DNA from: an uncultured Alphaproteobacteria bacterium
Lineage (GTDB): Bacteria; Pseudomonadota; Alphaproteobacteria; Rhodobacterales; Rhodobacteraceae
Direction of reading: 5' to 3'
NCBI GenBank assembly: GCA_913051655.1
Contig: CAJXHI010000005.1
Coordinates: 40,727-104,726 of the forward strand
Length of the DNA: 64,000 nt
Shown: positions 50,063-58,247 of the stretch, one piece after another
Numbering within the stretch: the stretch's first letter is position 1
Layout of the letters: each line of letters starts with the position of its first letter
Program-made: the position numbers and the translations under genes
Notes under the pieces: model-generated
The model's input: only the letters and a program-made list of their open reading frames with translations
Database searches by the model: none
Told to the model about the DNA's origin: nothing

Positions 50063-51415
50063 CTACTCTGATGAAACATTTTCTGTTTTTTTCAATAATC
50101 TTTCGAATTCTTGTTCAATTTCTTTCAATTCCATAATTGCAGCATTGATGTCGGACGTGTCAAAGATATCAATTGAAACACGATTTCCCAATTTCTTGTA
50201 TTTGGAGGGATGCTTTGCTGCATCGACTGAACCGTCTTGTGAAATGGTGTACGTATTGATCGGTCTCGAAAAGCCTTTCGGTGTGACTGTTTGATAAGGG
50301 GTGCAGTCGATGTCCCCTGAAATTAGCTCACAAGTTTGTTCCGACACAACAATTTCACCTGGTAAAGCAAGAGATTCAAGGCGCGCGGCAAGATTTACGG
50401 GGCTTCCGAAGGCTGTATAGTCGAGACGCTGCTGTGATCCAAAATCGCCGACCGTACAATAGCCAGTGGATATTCCCATCCGCACTTGGATTTCTTCACT
50501 AATTCCCAAACTTTTCCAATAATCCTGAAGATCCAAAACGCGCTGCTGCATTCGCAAGGCCATTTTGGCGCAATTTAGTGCATCTTGGCGATCGCCGTCT
50601 GACTCTGGATCCCCAAAAAAGACCATAACCGCATCCCCGATGAACTTATCGATGGTACCGCCAAATTCTATCGCAATATTCGTCATTTCAGAAAGATAAT
50701 TGTTGACAAGTTTGGCTAAAAGTTCTGGTTCAAGCGTATCGCTCATATCTGTGAACCGCACGATATCAGAAAAGAACACGGTCAGATTTTTACGTTTGTG
50801 TTTTTTGGTACTTTCTCCGGATTCTTCGAAAATACTATTGTAAACCTGAGGTGAGAGATAACTCGCGAGCCGCTTTGATATTTCTTCTAAGCGTTCGCTT
50901 TTCTGCTTTATCAAGCCCTGATTGCGAAGTTGTTCTTGGATTAAGTTCTCTTTTTCTTTCCGAAGATTGTCTTCGTTTGTACGATCAACGAACTGCCCTT
51001 GAATGCCCCGCAAAAACGAAAAATCAGGGCTATTTGTGGTTGTCGATAAAAGAGAATAAACTTTAAATTCTCCGTTTTGCTCAATCTCGAGTCTTGGCAG
51101 CAAAACTCGGCCCTTCTCCTCGATGGTCTTCATGAATTGTTGCAGAACTTTATCTGGTACATCCAAAGCTTTCAAAACTTCTGGAAATTGGACGCCTTGC
51201 AAATTGCCTAGCGCAGGAAAAAAATTACGGAAATTTTTATTTACACGTAAAATATTGAAGTCTTTGTCCGCAAAATAGGCTGCGGTAATGGCATTTTCAA
51301 AATTGAAAAAGCTGAGATCTATAACTTTTTTGGAATTGAAAAATTCTTCTAATACCAATGCTAATCCTCCATAGATTATCGCCAACGCGGACAAGTCACT
51401 GAATGTGCTGGTCAT
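50063..51415 (-). CDS. Class III adenylate/guanylate cyclase with PAS-like sensor
   Basis: The 450-residue signalling protein has an N-terminal hydrophobic stretch (residues 8-24), a PAS-like region (about 40-145), a coiled coil (about 147-180) and a cyclase catalytic domain (about 208-390). Metal aspartates are D217 in FFSDIVRFTD and D261 in DKFIGDAVMVFFGD. Base-recognition residues K257 and T334 (in LDYTAFGSPVN) favour ATP over GTP. N341 and R345 in NLAARL are the transition-state pair, so the domain looks active. cAMP is the likely product. It is isolated from other signalling genes but close to the surface-protein locus. Confidence 0.87.
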   Translation of the reverse strand: MTSTFSDLSALAIIYGGLALVLEEFFNSKKVIDLSFFNFENAITAAYFADKDFNILRVNKNFRNFFPALGNLQGVQFPEVLKALDVPDKVLQQFMKTIEEKGRVLLPRLEIEQNGEFKVYSLLSTTTNSPDFSFLRGIQGQFVDRTNEDNLRKEKENLIQEQLRNQGLIKQKSERLEEISKRLASYLSPQVYNSIFEESGESTKKHKRKNLTVFFSDIVRFTDMSDTLEPELLAKLVNNYLSEMTNIAIEFGGTIDKFIGDAVMVFFGDPESDGDRQDALNCAKMALRMQQRVLDLQDYWKSLGISEEIQVRMGISTGYCTVGDFGSQQRLDYTAFGSPVNLAARLESLALPGEIVVSEQTCELISGDIDCTPYQTVTPKGFSRPINTYTISQDGSVDAAKHPSKYKKLGNRVSIDIFDTSDINAAIMELKEIEQEFERLLKKTENVSSE

Positions 51416-52303
51416 CTAAGCGTTTCCCCTATACTTATCACAATATTCGTATAGTGAATATTTTTTTGTGGTGTTGTGGCCTCAACTGTGGCGGTGGGTG
51501 AGTGTCTTACAACAAAGAAGTTTTGCCACCGATGCAAATTTGCAATACGCGAATATACGAAGGTAATCTAACGCCGTGTTCGTTTGTACAAAACTGACCC
51601 CACAAGCTGTAACGCAGTAAAGAACGCAAAATGTGAGAACGTTTTCGATAATCGGTGCTATTTCTCCAATAACAGAGTTGTCCAAATAATTTCTGACTTT
51701 TAAAAAAGTGTCCAGCATACAGCATTCCCAAAAAAGGCTTTTTGCGGCATTACGGATGAAATCACCAGTTCAATAAATATTTTCATTTATACCTCTGCAT
51801 ATGACTTAGTCCTAATAAAGCTTCGATGAGAAAGGTTCGTTAATTATCCAAACTTGTTCGTTGGATCACCCCCAAACACCGGAAAGAATGTGGTTGCTTG
51901 GAAGTGGGCTTGTTATTTAGCCATTCTTTAGTAAATGCAGCAAGCTGGATGATAAGTGTACCGTAAGTTTACGACAGAATTGTAAGAAACCAAAACTTTG
52001 CAGATTGTGGTCGGGTATCTATGTAGTTTTAAAAATATAGGTAAAGTGTTAGTTTGATTGGCTTGATCTTCGTTTTTGAACATGGACAATTTTCGTCAAA
52101 ATAATAATGGCAAGGGTCACCGCCTTATGTAAAAACACCATCTTCGATTACAAAAGTTAACGCGGAAAGGCGACGTCGCGGATTCGGTTTAATGCGATAA
52201 ATATTAAATGCGTTTTAAAGCCAATTAAAAATCTCGGCTTATTGGGTCAATGCAACCGCGTCAAAAGTAAAAAGGATGACGGTTGAACACCCCGATGGAG
52301 CAT
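51416..52303. other. AT-rich gap, no confident gene
   Basis: The gap is AT-rich and shows no recognised family. A 78-codon minus-strand frame at 51482-51718 is partly hydrophobic but overlaps an equally long frame and has no clear start signal. The remainder shows no open frame of note. Confidence 0.4.
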
Positions 52304-52468
52304 TTAAGAATTTGCTGTCAAAGATTGCTGTGGCTTTTTTCTGATCCATATCTTCGGCGTTTGCTTTGGATCATCCATACAGCCCAAAAATTTAAATATT
52401 AAAAACAAAAAGACTCCAATGAGTGCAGCGGCAAGTGATAGTCTCGGGTATTGCCAACTTGGGTTCAT
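52304..52468 (-). CDS. Possible 54-residue single-span membrane protein
   Basis: ATG 52468 opens a 54-codon frame. The product has one clear membrane helix (LSLAAALIGVFLFLIFKFLG, about residues 10-29), an N-terminal MNPSWQYPR and a basic C-terminal tail rich in Lys, Pro and Gln. No Shine-Dalgarno sequence is obvious and no family is recognised. It could be a real micro-protein or the remnant of a longer gene. Confidence 0.3.
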   Translation of the reverse strand: MNPSWQYPRLSLAAALIGVFLFLIFKFLGCMDDPKQTPKIWIRKKPQQSLTANS

Positions 52469-52739
52469 GCTCAAAAAGCGGTTAATTTTCTGAAAATCAT
52501 CAGTGTAAACCCCCAGTAAAAGGCACTACCTTGCACTGCAAAAATAGTTAAAAGTGTTATTATCGCATTTGATGATGGGTTTTTGACGCGAAAATTAATG
52601 AAGATCTTTACAATACTTATAATTAATTTTGTTAACTATTTCTGCACTCTGGTTGTTTACAGGCGGTGACCGCAAAATTGCGGAAGAATTTATAATTTTA
52701 TGCTGTGGATCATAAACAAACGAATTTGTTTGGTATGAA

Positions 52740-52970
52740 TTGCTTCAAGACGCCCCAAAAAAAGAGGTGGAGAAAGATAAGTGCGCGGAAACGAATGCGG
52801 CGAGCCAAATCTATGAAACGGTTTCTTTTTTATCGGTCTCCAAAAATGGCTCCTCTGCATCTCTTAAAGGCACCGCAAAAACAAAAATTGGCTGTGCGTC
52901 GAAAGTATCTGTCGAAGTACTGGAAGACAAAATCAATTCGATCATTATAAATCCTCTGTGCCCAAAATAA
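52740..52970 (+). CDS. Doubtful 76-codon frame, unassigned
   Basis: From TTG 52740 the frame gives LLQDAPKKEVEKDKCAETNA and ends KINSIIINPLCPK. It is soluble, balanced in charge and contains three cysteines. A second open frame (52705-52950) covers the same DNA and encodes an implausibly basic product. No family is recognised. It may be part of a broken gene ahead of the surface-protein locus. Confidence 0.25.
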   Translation: MLQDAPKKEVEKDKCAETNAASQIYETVSFLSVSKNGSSASLKGTAKTKIGCASKVSVEVLEDKINSIIINPLCPK

Positions 52971-53132
52971 CGTTCCGGTAGAAATACATAATTATCACTC
53001 ACAACCTGAATGCTTTAAATCCATTCTTTAAACAAATATTTAGGTTTAAATACTTAAATTTTGATCAGCAAGACAGCTTGAAGAGGGTAAGAAAGATGAA
53101 AAATTGACTGAAATTTTATTGTAGTATTCATA

Positions 53133-53194
53133 AAAGTGGTGATATACACCTGAAAGTGGTGGTATACACCTGTTATTATTACGCAACGTGTAAT
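53133..53194. promoter_or_regulatory. Two tandem 20-bp dyads plus a third dyad before the surface-protein gene
   Basis: AAAGTGGTGATATACACCTG (53133-53152) is followed with no gap by a copy differing at one base, G for A at position 10 (53153-53172). Each copy contains a GGTG/CACC dyad, and the period of 20 bp is about two helical turns. A further inverted repeat, ATTAC/GTAAT (53178-53194), follows. The array ends about 25 bases before the start codon at 53219. The form suggests cooperative binding of a dimeric regulator; its identity is unknown. Confidence 0.65.
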
Positions 53195-53218
53195 CGAAAT
53201 TAGTCTAAAGGCCTAGAT

Positions 53219-56200
53219 ATGCAAAAACAATCGGTTGGTTCAGCGCCAAAGTTACGGTTCAAAAATAATGCTTCACTTGCAATATTTATGTTGGCGCTTG
53301 GTCTAGCATCGCGTGCAGCTTCCGACGAAAGTGCTGAGTTGTTGGATCTCAGTTCTCTGAAAGGCGTTGAAAGTTACACTGTCAATAATGATGGAAGTGT
53401 TACAATCAAATTAGTTGCTGGTGGCGAGCAAATTCTCGCCTCCGGAGACGTTTCAATTGCTACTGATGGTAGTGTGATGGTTTCTCAAGCTGCTGTTGAA
53501 GCGCTTGGGTTATCTGCCGCAGTGGCAGTAAGTCCTGCAATCTTAGGAGGCATTGCTCTATTCGCCGGGCTCGCTGGTACCATGGGTCAAGAGGCTGCGG
53601 CGGAGGAAGAAGCGGAGCAAGACGCGGAGGTACCTGTCGAAACTGAAGCTGACGGAACAGTTGTCAAAGGAAAATGGCAGAATGCGAAGGTTTTTTACGT
53701 TGATAATGTTGAGGCAGATGGTATTCAGGAGCCTACCGAGGCAGGAACGTTTGTTCTTACTGACGCGGAGGGCGATTGGTCTAATCTGACGTTTCAGTCG
53801 ACAGCAGGTGGTGCCAACGGAGCTATAGTTGCTTATGCAACGGCAGATACAGTAGACGTAACCACTGGGGCAGACGTTCCCGACGGTACATACATGTCAG
53901 CTAAGATCGGCTCGGGGGTTGTCACGATGGGGACGACATTAATGGTCGATACGGGTCTTGAAAATGATGCTTTGGTCCCTGTACTTGGTGTTAGTGAAGG
54001 GACCGTGTTTGCCAATTTTGATCCAGTGGAGACTGATGACGCTGCGTCGGCGGTGAACCTTGAAGCTAAAGCACAACAGGTTCTCACGATAATTACAGTC
54101 GCCAAGAAGGCGCTTGAGGGAGCTGGTGTTTCGGCTGCCGTCGCGCTTACAGCCGCAACAAAAGCTGTAGCTGAAAGCATTGTACAACAAGTTGCTGACG
54201 GTGGGGCGGTCGAATTAGATTTGAGCGATGGAGCGTTTTTGTCTGCGGTCATCGAAACATCTACAGAAGATGCAAGTTTGCTTGCAGACTTAGGTAGCGC
54301 AGAAGCGCTGACAATTTTGCAAACAACTGTCGCAGCTTCATCAGAAGCGTTACAGCAAACCATCAAGGCGGTCAGCGATTTGATCCAACAGGGGTTGGAA
54401 GATGCAGAAGCTGCAATTGGTAGGGGTGAAACGGTTAGCGTTACAACTCTCGTCTCTGGTGATGTTTTGAATGCAATCACTGGTATATCAGATGCCGCTG
54501 AAGCTGTAAAAACTAATACAGAAACCGCAGTGGTAGCCGTTCAGGCGATTGTAGAAAACCCTGACAACGCAGGAAAAACTTTGGCAGAGCTGCTTGCTCT
54601 CGCAGAGGCGGACGAAACTGTGACGGGCGCCTTAACAAGTTTGGTTGATGAGGCCTCAAGCGTTATTAACAACCCTGCGCCAGAAATTACCCTTACCACA
54701 ACAGCCGATACAGCATCTGACGGATCTAACGTTCTTTATTATGGTATCGGAAATGGCGTTGTGGTTGCATCAGTTTCCGCAACCGATAAATCTGAACCGG
54801 ATGGCGAAGGCACTTCTCTGAATACCAGTAGCTTGTCACTTGTCGGTGACATGGCTAGTTACTTTGAAATTAATAGCAATGGAAATATATCGATTTCTGA
54901 TGCGAATGCTCTTCAAGGTATCGAAAACGTTGAAGTTTCAGTAAAAGCGGTCGACGCAGATGGTAAGTTTAGTGAAGAAACCTTGACGTTTAAAATGTCG
55001 GAATTAGCTTCCGACGCGATTTACGTTAGTTCCAATATAAGCACATCGGCATCTCTTGATGTTGCAGTATCAGATGCCAATTCCGCGACAAATGGAGCCA
55101 ATGTCTATGTTGGAGCAGGAGAGTATTCCGAAGATATCACTCTCAATGCCAATGTTGGTTTGTTCGGAGCCCAGAGTTCCAGTACCCGCTCAATGGATAC
55201 GGGTGATGAACCAGATCCAAATTTAGATAAATCAGTTCGTGGAGAAGAAACCTCGATTACTGGAACGATCACCGTCACAGGTGATAACGTGACTGTAAAT
55301 GGCGTTTATCTGTCTAATCCAGAGGGCGCTCCAATTGAGTTCTCTGGATCAGCTATAGATGGTTTTACTTTGAGCAATAGTTACGTTCTGGGTTATCCAG
55401 CTGGTGCGTTTACAAATGAAGGTGTTACCTCGACGAATTGGTCAATTTCCAATAACTTTATAGGTGGTGTATCAACTTCTGTTGGAAATGGCGGTTCAGT
55501 TTATCTGAATGACCTTTCAGATGCCAACATTACTGAGAACGTGTTTTGGCGTCCTGGCGCCGCTCACTTGTATGGCGAAAATTGGACCAATGTTACTGTT
55601 AATGATAACTACTTTTTCCATGGGTTGCATGCTGGCGGTGCTGATTTTGACGGTAATCTTTCCGATTTTGCAAATGGGTTGAGTGCTGGGTATGGTTACG
55701 GGTACGGCTCTAACTCTAATTCAGGCTATGGAACGGACTCGGGCTACGGTTCGGACTCAGGTTACGGATCGGATACAGGCTACGGCTCGGACTCAGGTTA
55801 CGGATCTGGCTATGGTTCGGGCTACGGATCACAAACGGGTTATGGATATGGAGAGTCTGGTAGTTCCAGTTCCGCCACATTTTATGGTAGAAACTATTGG
55901 ATGGAGCTGATTGGCGACGTCTCAACTGTTACAATTTCAAACAACACTGGTAAGTATAATTCGGGCGGAATTCAGCTTAACGGTGAAGATGTCGAAAGCA
56001 CTTTTAATGATCTTCTTATTGAGGGAAATACTTTTTCTGACTTCATCAACGCGGACCCAACTGGTGAAGTGCTTTCAGGAAGTGATGGCTCAAGGCACGA
56101 CTCAGGCTTTATGGGTGCGATAGTGCTTGCATCATCTGATGCGCAAGAGACAGATGCAAACTCAATTGTTATCAGAAACAACACAGTTTCAATCGCCAGA

Positions 56201-56980
56201 GAGCAAATTGATCTCACAGACGGGGATGACGTGGCTGGTGGAATTAGCATAATGGGAAGTCACACTGATGTGGCCATTGTGAATAATGCAGTATCGATAA
56301 TCGGAGACACCGATCTTCAAGGAAATCCTTTTCTAGATTCTAATAATGCTATCGTATCACCTGCTTTCGGAATGATTGTTGAAGGCGATGGTATTGTTGG
56401 TGATTTCTATATTGGTGGCAATACAGTTGCTGCAGATGTGGGTATCTTGGTAACCGATGGTACTTTTTCTTCACAACTGACTCCAGAAAGCGGCAGTGCT
56501 ATCTTGCTTGGTGACGATAATGTGAATAGCGGAAGTTTGGACGTAGCTTTCATAACCGATAGTTCAAATTTTGAAGGTGAAGCTTTGGCAACTGATTTTT
56601 CAAGTTATATTGCGAGTTTGACGGATGCTGAAGTGTTGAGTGTCATTGCAACTAGCAGAGACTCCAATGACGCATCACTTGTCAGTGTAGAAGGGACTTC
56701 AATATTGAACTCAGATACACTCACAGCAGCGTTTACTGGCGGATCTCTAAATCAGATAGGTGCCACTGTATCCGGAGATACAATAACTCTCCCTAACGAT
56801 GCCCTCATGTTTGCAAGTAACTCTGAATTACAAGAATACGACGGCGTAACTATCGCGGGGTCAAATATCACAGCAGTACTTGATGGCCTCGACGCTCAGG
56901 AGATAGAAGACACTGACGGAGACGAAGATTTTAGCGATGAATTGCAGGCTTTACTTACTGCTGCTGAAAATGGCGCGTAG
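53219..56980 (+). CDS. Large surface protein with cadherin-like, beta-helix and Gly-Tyr-Ser repeat regions
   Basis: The 1253-residue acidic, Ser/Thr/Asp-rich protein has almost no cysteine. Residues 11-34 look like a Sec signal (KLRFKNN, then SLAIFMLALGLASRA). A second hydrophobic stretch lies at 98-120 (VSPAILGGIALFAGLAG). Residues 145-270 resemble the KGxLQNAKVF repeat domain of giant adhesins, followed by an alanine-rich helical part (275-480). A cadherin-like domain follows (about 484-600), then a parallel beta-helix-like region (from about 598) with asparagine-rich rungs. A GYGSDS repeat is inserted at 822-885. The acidic C-terminus has DTDGDEDFSDE, a possible calcium site. No RTX nonapeptides were seen. 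AAAGG precedes the start by eight bases. It is probably exported and displayed as an adhesin. Confidence 0.8.
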   Translation: MQKQSVGSAPKLRFKNNASLAIFMLALGLASRAASDESAELLDLSSLKGVESYTVNNDGSVTIKLVAGGEQILASGDVSIATDGSVMVSQAAVEALGLSAAVAVSPAILGGIALFAGLAGTMGQEAAAEEEAEQDAEVPVETEADGTVVKGKWQNAKVFYVDNVEADGIQEPTEAGTFVLTDAEGDWSNLTFQSTAGGANGAIVAYATADTVDVTTGADVPDGTYMSAKIGSGVVTMGTTLMVDTGLENDALVPVLGVSEGTVFANFDPVETDDAASAVNLEAKAQQVLTIITVAKKALEGAGVSAAVALTAATKAVAESIVQQVADGGAVELDLSDGAFLSAVIETSTEDASLLADLGSAEALTILQTTVAASSEALQQTIKAVSDLIQQGLEDAEAAIGRGETVSVTTLVSGDVLNAITGISDAAEAVKTNTETAVVAVQAIVENPDNAGKTLAELLALAEADETVTGALTSLVDEASSVINNPAPEITLTTTADTASDGSNVLYYGIGNGVVVASVSATDKSEPDGEGTSLNTSSLSLVGDMASYFEINSNGNISISDANALQGIENVEVSVKAVDADGKFSEETLTFKMSELASDAIYVSSNISTSASLDVAVSDANSATNGANVYVGAGEYSEDITLNANVGLFGAQSSSTRSMDTGDEPDPNLDKSVRGEETSITGTITVTGDNVTVNGVYLSNPEGAPIEFSGSAIDGFTLSNSYVLGYPAGAFTNEGVTSTNWSISNNFIGGVSTSVGNGGSVYLNDLSDANITENVFWRPGAAHLYGENWTNVTVNDNYFFHGLHAGGADFDGNLSDFANGLSAGYGYGYGSNSNSGYGTDSGYGSDSGYGSDTGYGSDSGYGSGYGSGYGSQTGYGYGESGSSSSATFYGRNYWMELIGDVSTVTISNNTGKYNSGGIQLNGEDVESTFNDLLIEGNTFSDFINADPTGEVLSGSDGSRHDSGFMGAIVLASSDAQETDANSIVIRNNTVSIAREQIDLTDGDDVAGGISIMGSHTDVAIVNNAVSIIGDTDLQGNPFLDSNNAIVSPAFGMIVEGDGIVGDFYIGGNTVAADVGILVTDGTFSSQLTPESGSAILLGDDNVNSGSLDVAFITDSSNFEGEALATDFSSYIASLTDAEVLSVIATSRDSNDASLVSVEGTSILNSDTLTAAFTGGSLNQIGATVSGDTITLPNDALMFASNSELQEYDGVTIAGSNITAVLDGLDAQEIEDTDGDEDFSDELQALLTAAENGA
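55685..55855 (+). repeat. In-frame 18-bp repeat encoding GYGSDS-type units
   Basis: Tandem units within the large surface gene encode GYGTDS, GYGSDS, GYGSDT, GYGSDS, GYGS, GYGS and GYGSQT, with GYGYGYGS before and GYGYGES after. The DNA unit is roughly GGY TAY GGW TCG GAY plus one codon. Tyr, Gly and Ser codons vary between copies at third positions, so the protein sequence is more uniform than the DNA. The result is an insert of about 60 residues rich in [G/S]Y[G/S]. Confidence 0.9.
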
Positions 56981-56998
56981 GGGATATTCCCAAGACTT

Positions 56999-57784
56999 AT
57001 GAGGGCGTCTGCATTAGTATTTTCTTTATTGCTAGTTTCTGGCTTGAATAGTGCCGTTTGGTCGCAAAGTCCCGCGGATTTGAAGGACATTTTAGAAACT
57101 CGGCTTAAATACCATCGCTCGCTTGCAACGCCTCGCGTTGGCGCCAATTTTGGTGTTCCAAATGGTAGTACGCTACCTCCACTCCAGGGATTTATCAGTG
57201 GCAGTATAGCAGAAATATCCGACGGCGGCAGCGTTGACACTCCATTTGATGCATCGGCAAGTATTGGCTATGGCATAAGAATGCCCCAAAATTTTCCCAG
57301 CCTCGATGTTTATTTAGGCATCACTTCTGTAAATCCCATAGGCGCAAATGGTGGTTTTGGATTTGGAGAAGATGGTAACTTCTCTGTAAAATCTACAGTT
57401 ATTAAAAGTGATACCTATGCGATTGCTTTAGGAATCAACAATCTTTTCGCTTGGGGGGAGGCTAAAAAAGCGCCCCAAAATGTTTATATCTCCGGTTCAA
57501 AAGCGGTTCGCATACGTGATTTTGATCTAACGTACACGGTAGGCTATGGAAGAGAACAATCGCGAAGCGGAAAGCCGGGTGAATTCTTGGGCGTTGCGGC
57601 TAAACCAATCAGATTTGAATCTACATCTTTTGGTTTATCTTACAACGCAGATCGATGGATGTTTGGATTTAGTAGCATAACATCTTTTTGGGACAGATCA
57701 TTAACGGTCAGCGCCGGTTTCGATGACGTGTTTGACACCTTAAACAGTAGACGAGCAATTTTGACTATAGCAAAGGTCTTTTGA
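56999..57784 (+). CDS. Outer membrane beta-barrel-like protein
   Basis: The 261-residue protein has a signal peptide (MRASALVFSLLLVSGLNSAV, probable cleavage before QSPADL). The rest has alternating aromatic/hydrophobic strands and Gly-rich turns: FDASASIGYGIRMPQNFPSL, NPIGANGGFGFGEDGNFSV, SFGLSYNADRWMFGFSS and RRAILTIAKVF. The C-terminal phenylalanine is typical of barrel proteins. I recognise no named family. It begins 18 bases after the large surface gene and shares one base (TGATG) with the next gene, so the three form an operon. It may anchor or help display the large protein, which is inference. Confidence 0.7.
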   Translation: MRASALVFSLLLVSGLNSAVWSQSPADLKDILETRLKYHRSLATPRVGANFGVPNGSTLPPLQGFISGSIAEISDGGSVDTPFDASASIGYGIRMPQNFPSLDVYLGITSVNPIGANGGFGFGEDGNFSVKSTVIKSDTYAIALGINNLFAWGEAKKAPQNVYISGSKAVRIRDFDLTYTVGYGREQSRSGKPGEFLGVAAKPIRFESTSFGLSYNADRWMFGFSSITSFWDRSLTVSAGFDDVFDTLNSRRAILTIAKVF

Positions 57785-58245
57785 TGAGAAATGTGCTTTT
57801 TACTTTACCATTTTGTTTTGCGTCTAGCCTTTCAACCGCGGGACAATTAGATGTGTTGGATGCCGCCAGTATATTTGGTGGAATCGTTGTAACAACCTCT
57901 TCCACGGCTGTTCCTGTAACTGCACCTCAAGTAATCCCAGAAACAGTGATAGCCGCTGGCGAGCCCCTAATAACTTCTCAGACCGTTTCAAAGCCATTAC
58001 CATCTACGAGTAACTTCAAAAATGGACTTGTAAACTCAAGAGGAAGAAATGGTTCCTCGGACGTATTTTTAGAATCGTTAGCCGCTATATCTTCGCCTAC
58101 CCAAATAAAAAGTTGGTTGAGAGCCAGTTCACGAGAAGAAACTCAGGAAGTTGAAGTTCTATTGAATGAACTTCTTCAATTCGAAACCGTAACGCAGTCA
58201 GAAGCAATCCTTTACACTGAAATATTAGGAATTATTGGGGACTGA
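57784..58245 (+). CDS. Small exported protein of unknown function
   Basis: The 153-residue protein has a signal peptide (MRNVLFTLPFCFASSLSTAG, cleavage near QLDVL). A Val/Thr/Pro-rich low-complexity part follows (about 30-75), then a helical C-terminal domain (about 90-150) with VFLESLAAISSPTQIKSWLR and EVEVLLNELLQFE. No family is recognised. ATG 57784 overlaps the preceding stop, so its translation is coupled to the barrel-like protein. It ends two bases from the convergent HlyD-type gene. Confidence 0.65.
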   Translation: MRNVLFTLPFCFASSLSTAGQLDVLDAASIFGGIVVTTSSTAVPVTAPQVIPETVIAAGEPLITSQTVSKPLPSTSNFKNGLVNSRGRNGSSDVFLESLAAISSPTQIKSWLRASSREETQEVEVLLNELLQFETVTQSEAILYTEILGIIGD

Positions 58246-58247
58246 TA

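Noticed and set aside
53833..54480. Long minus-strand frame (215 codons) opposite the large surface protein
   Set aside because: It is an antisense shadow of an alanine-rich coding region; the Ser/Ala composition is explained by that.
55685..55855. Repeat array considered as a CRISPR or non-coding microsatellite
   Set aside because: Units are contiguous without spacers, keep the reading frame and encode a regular peptide, so it is a coding repeat.
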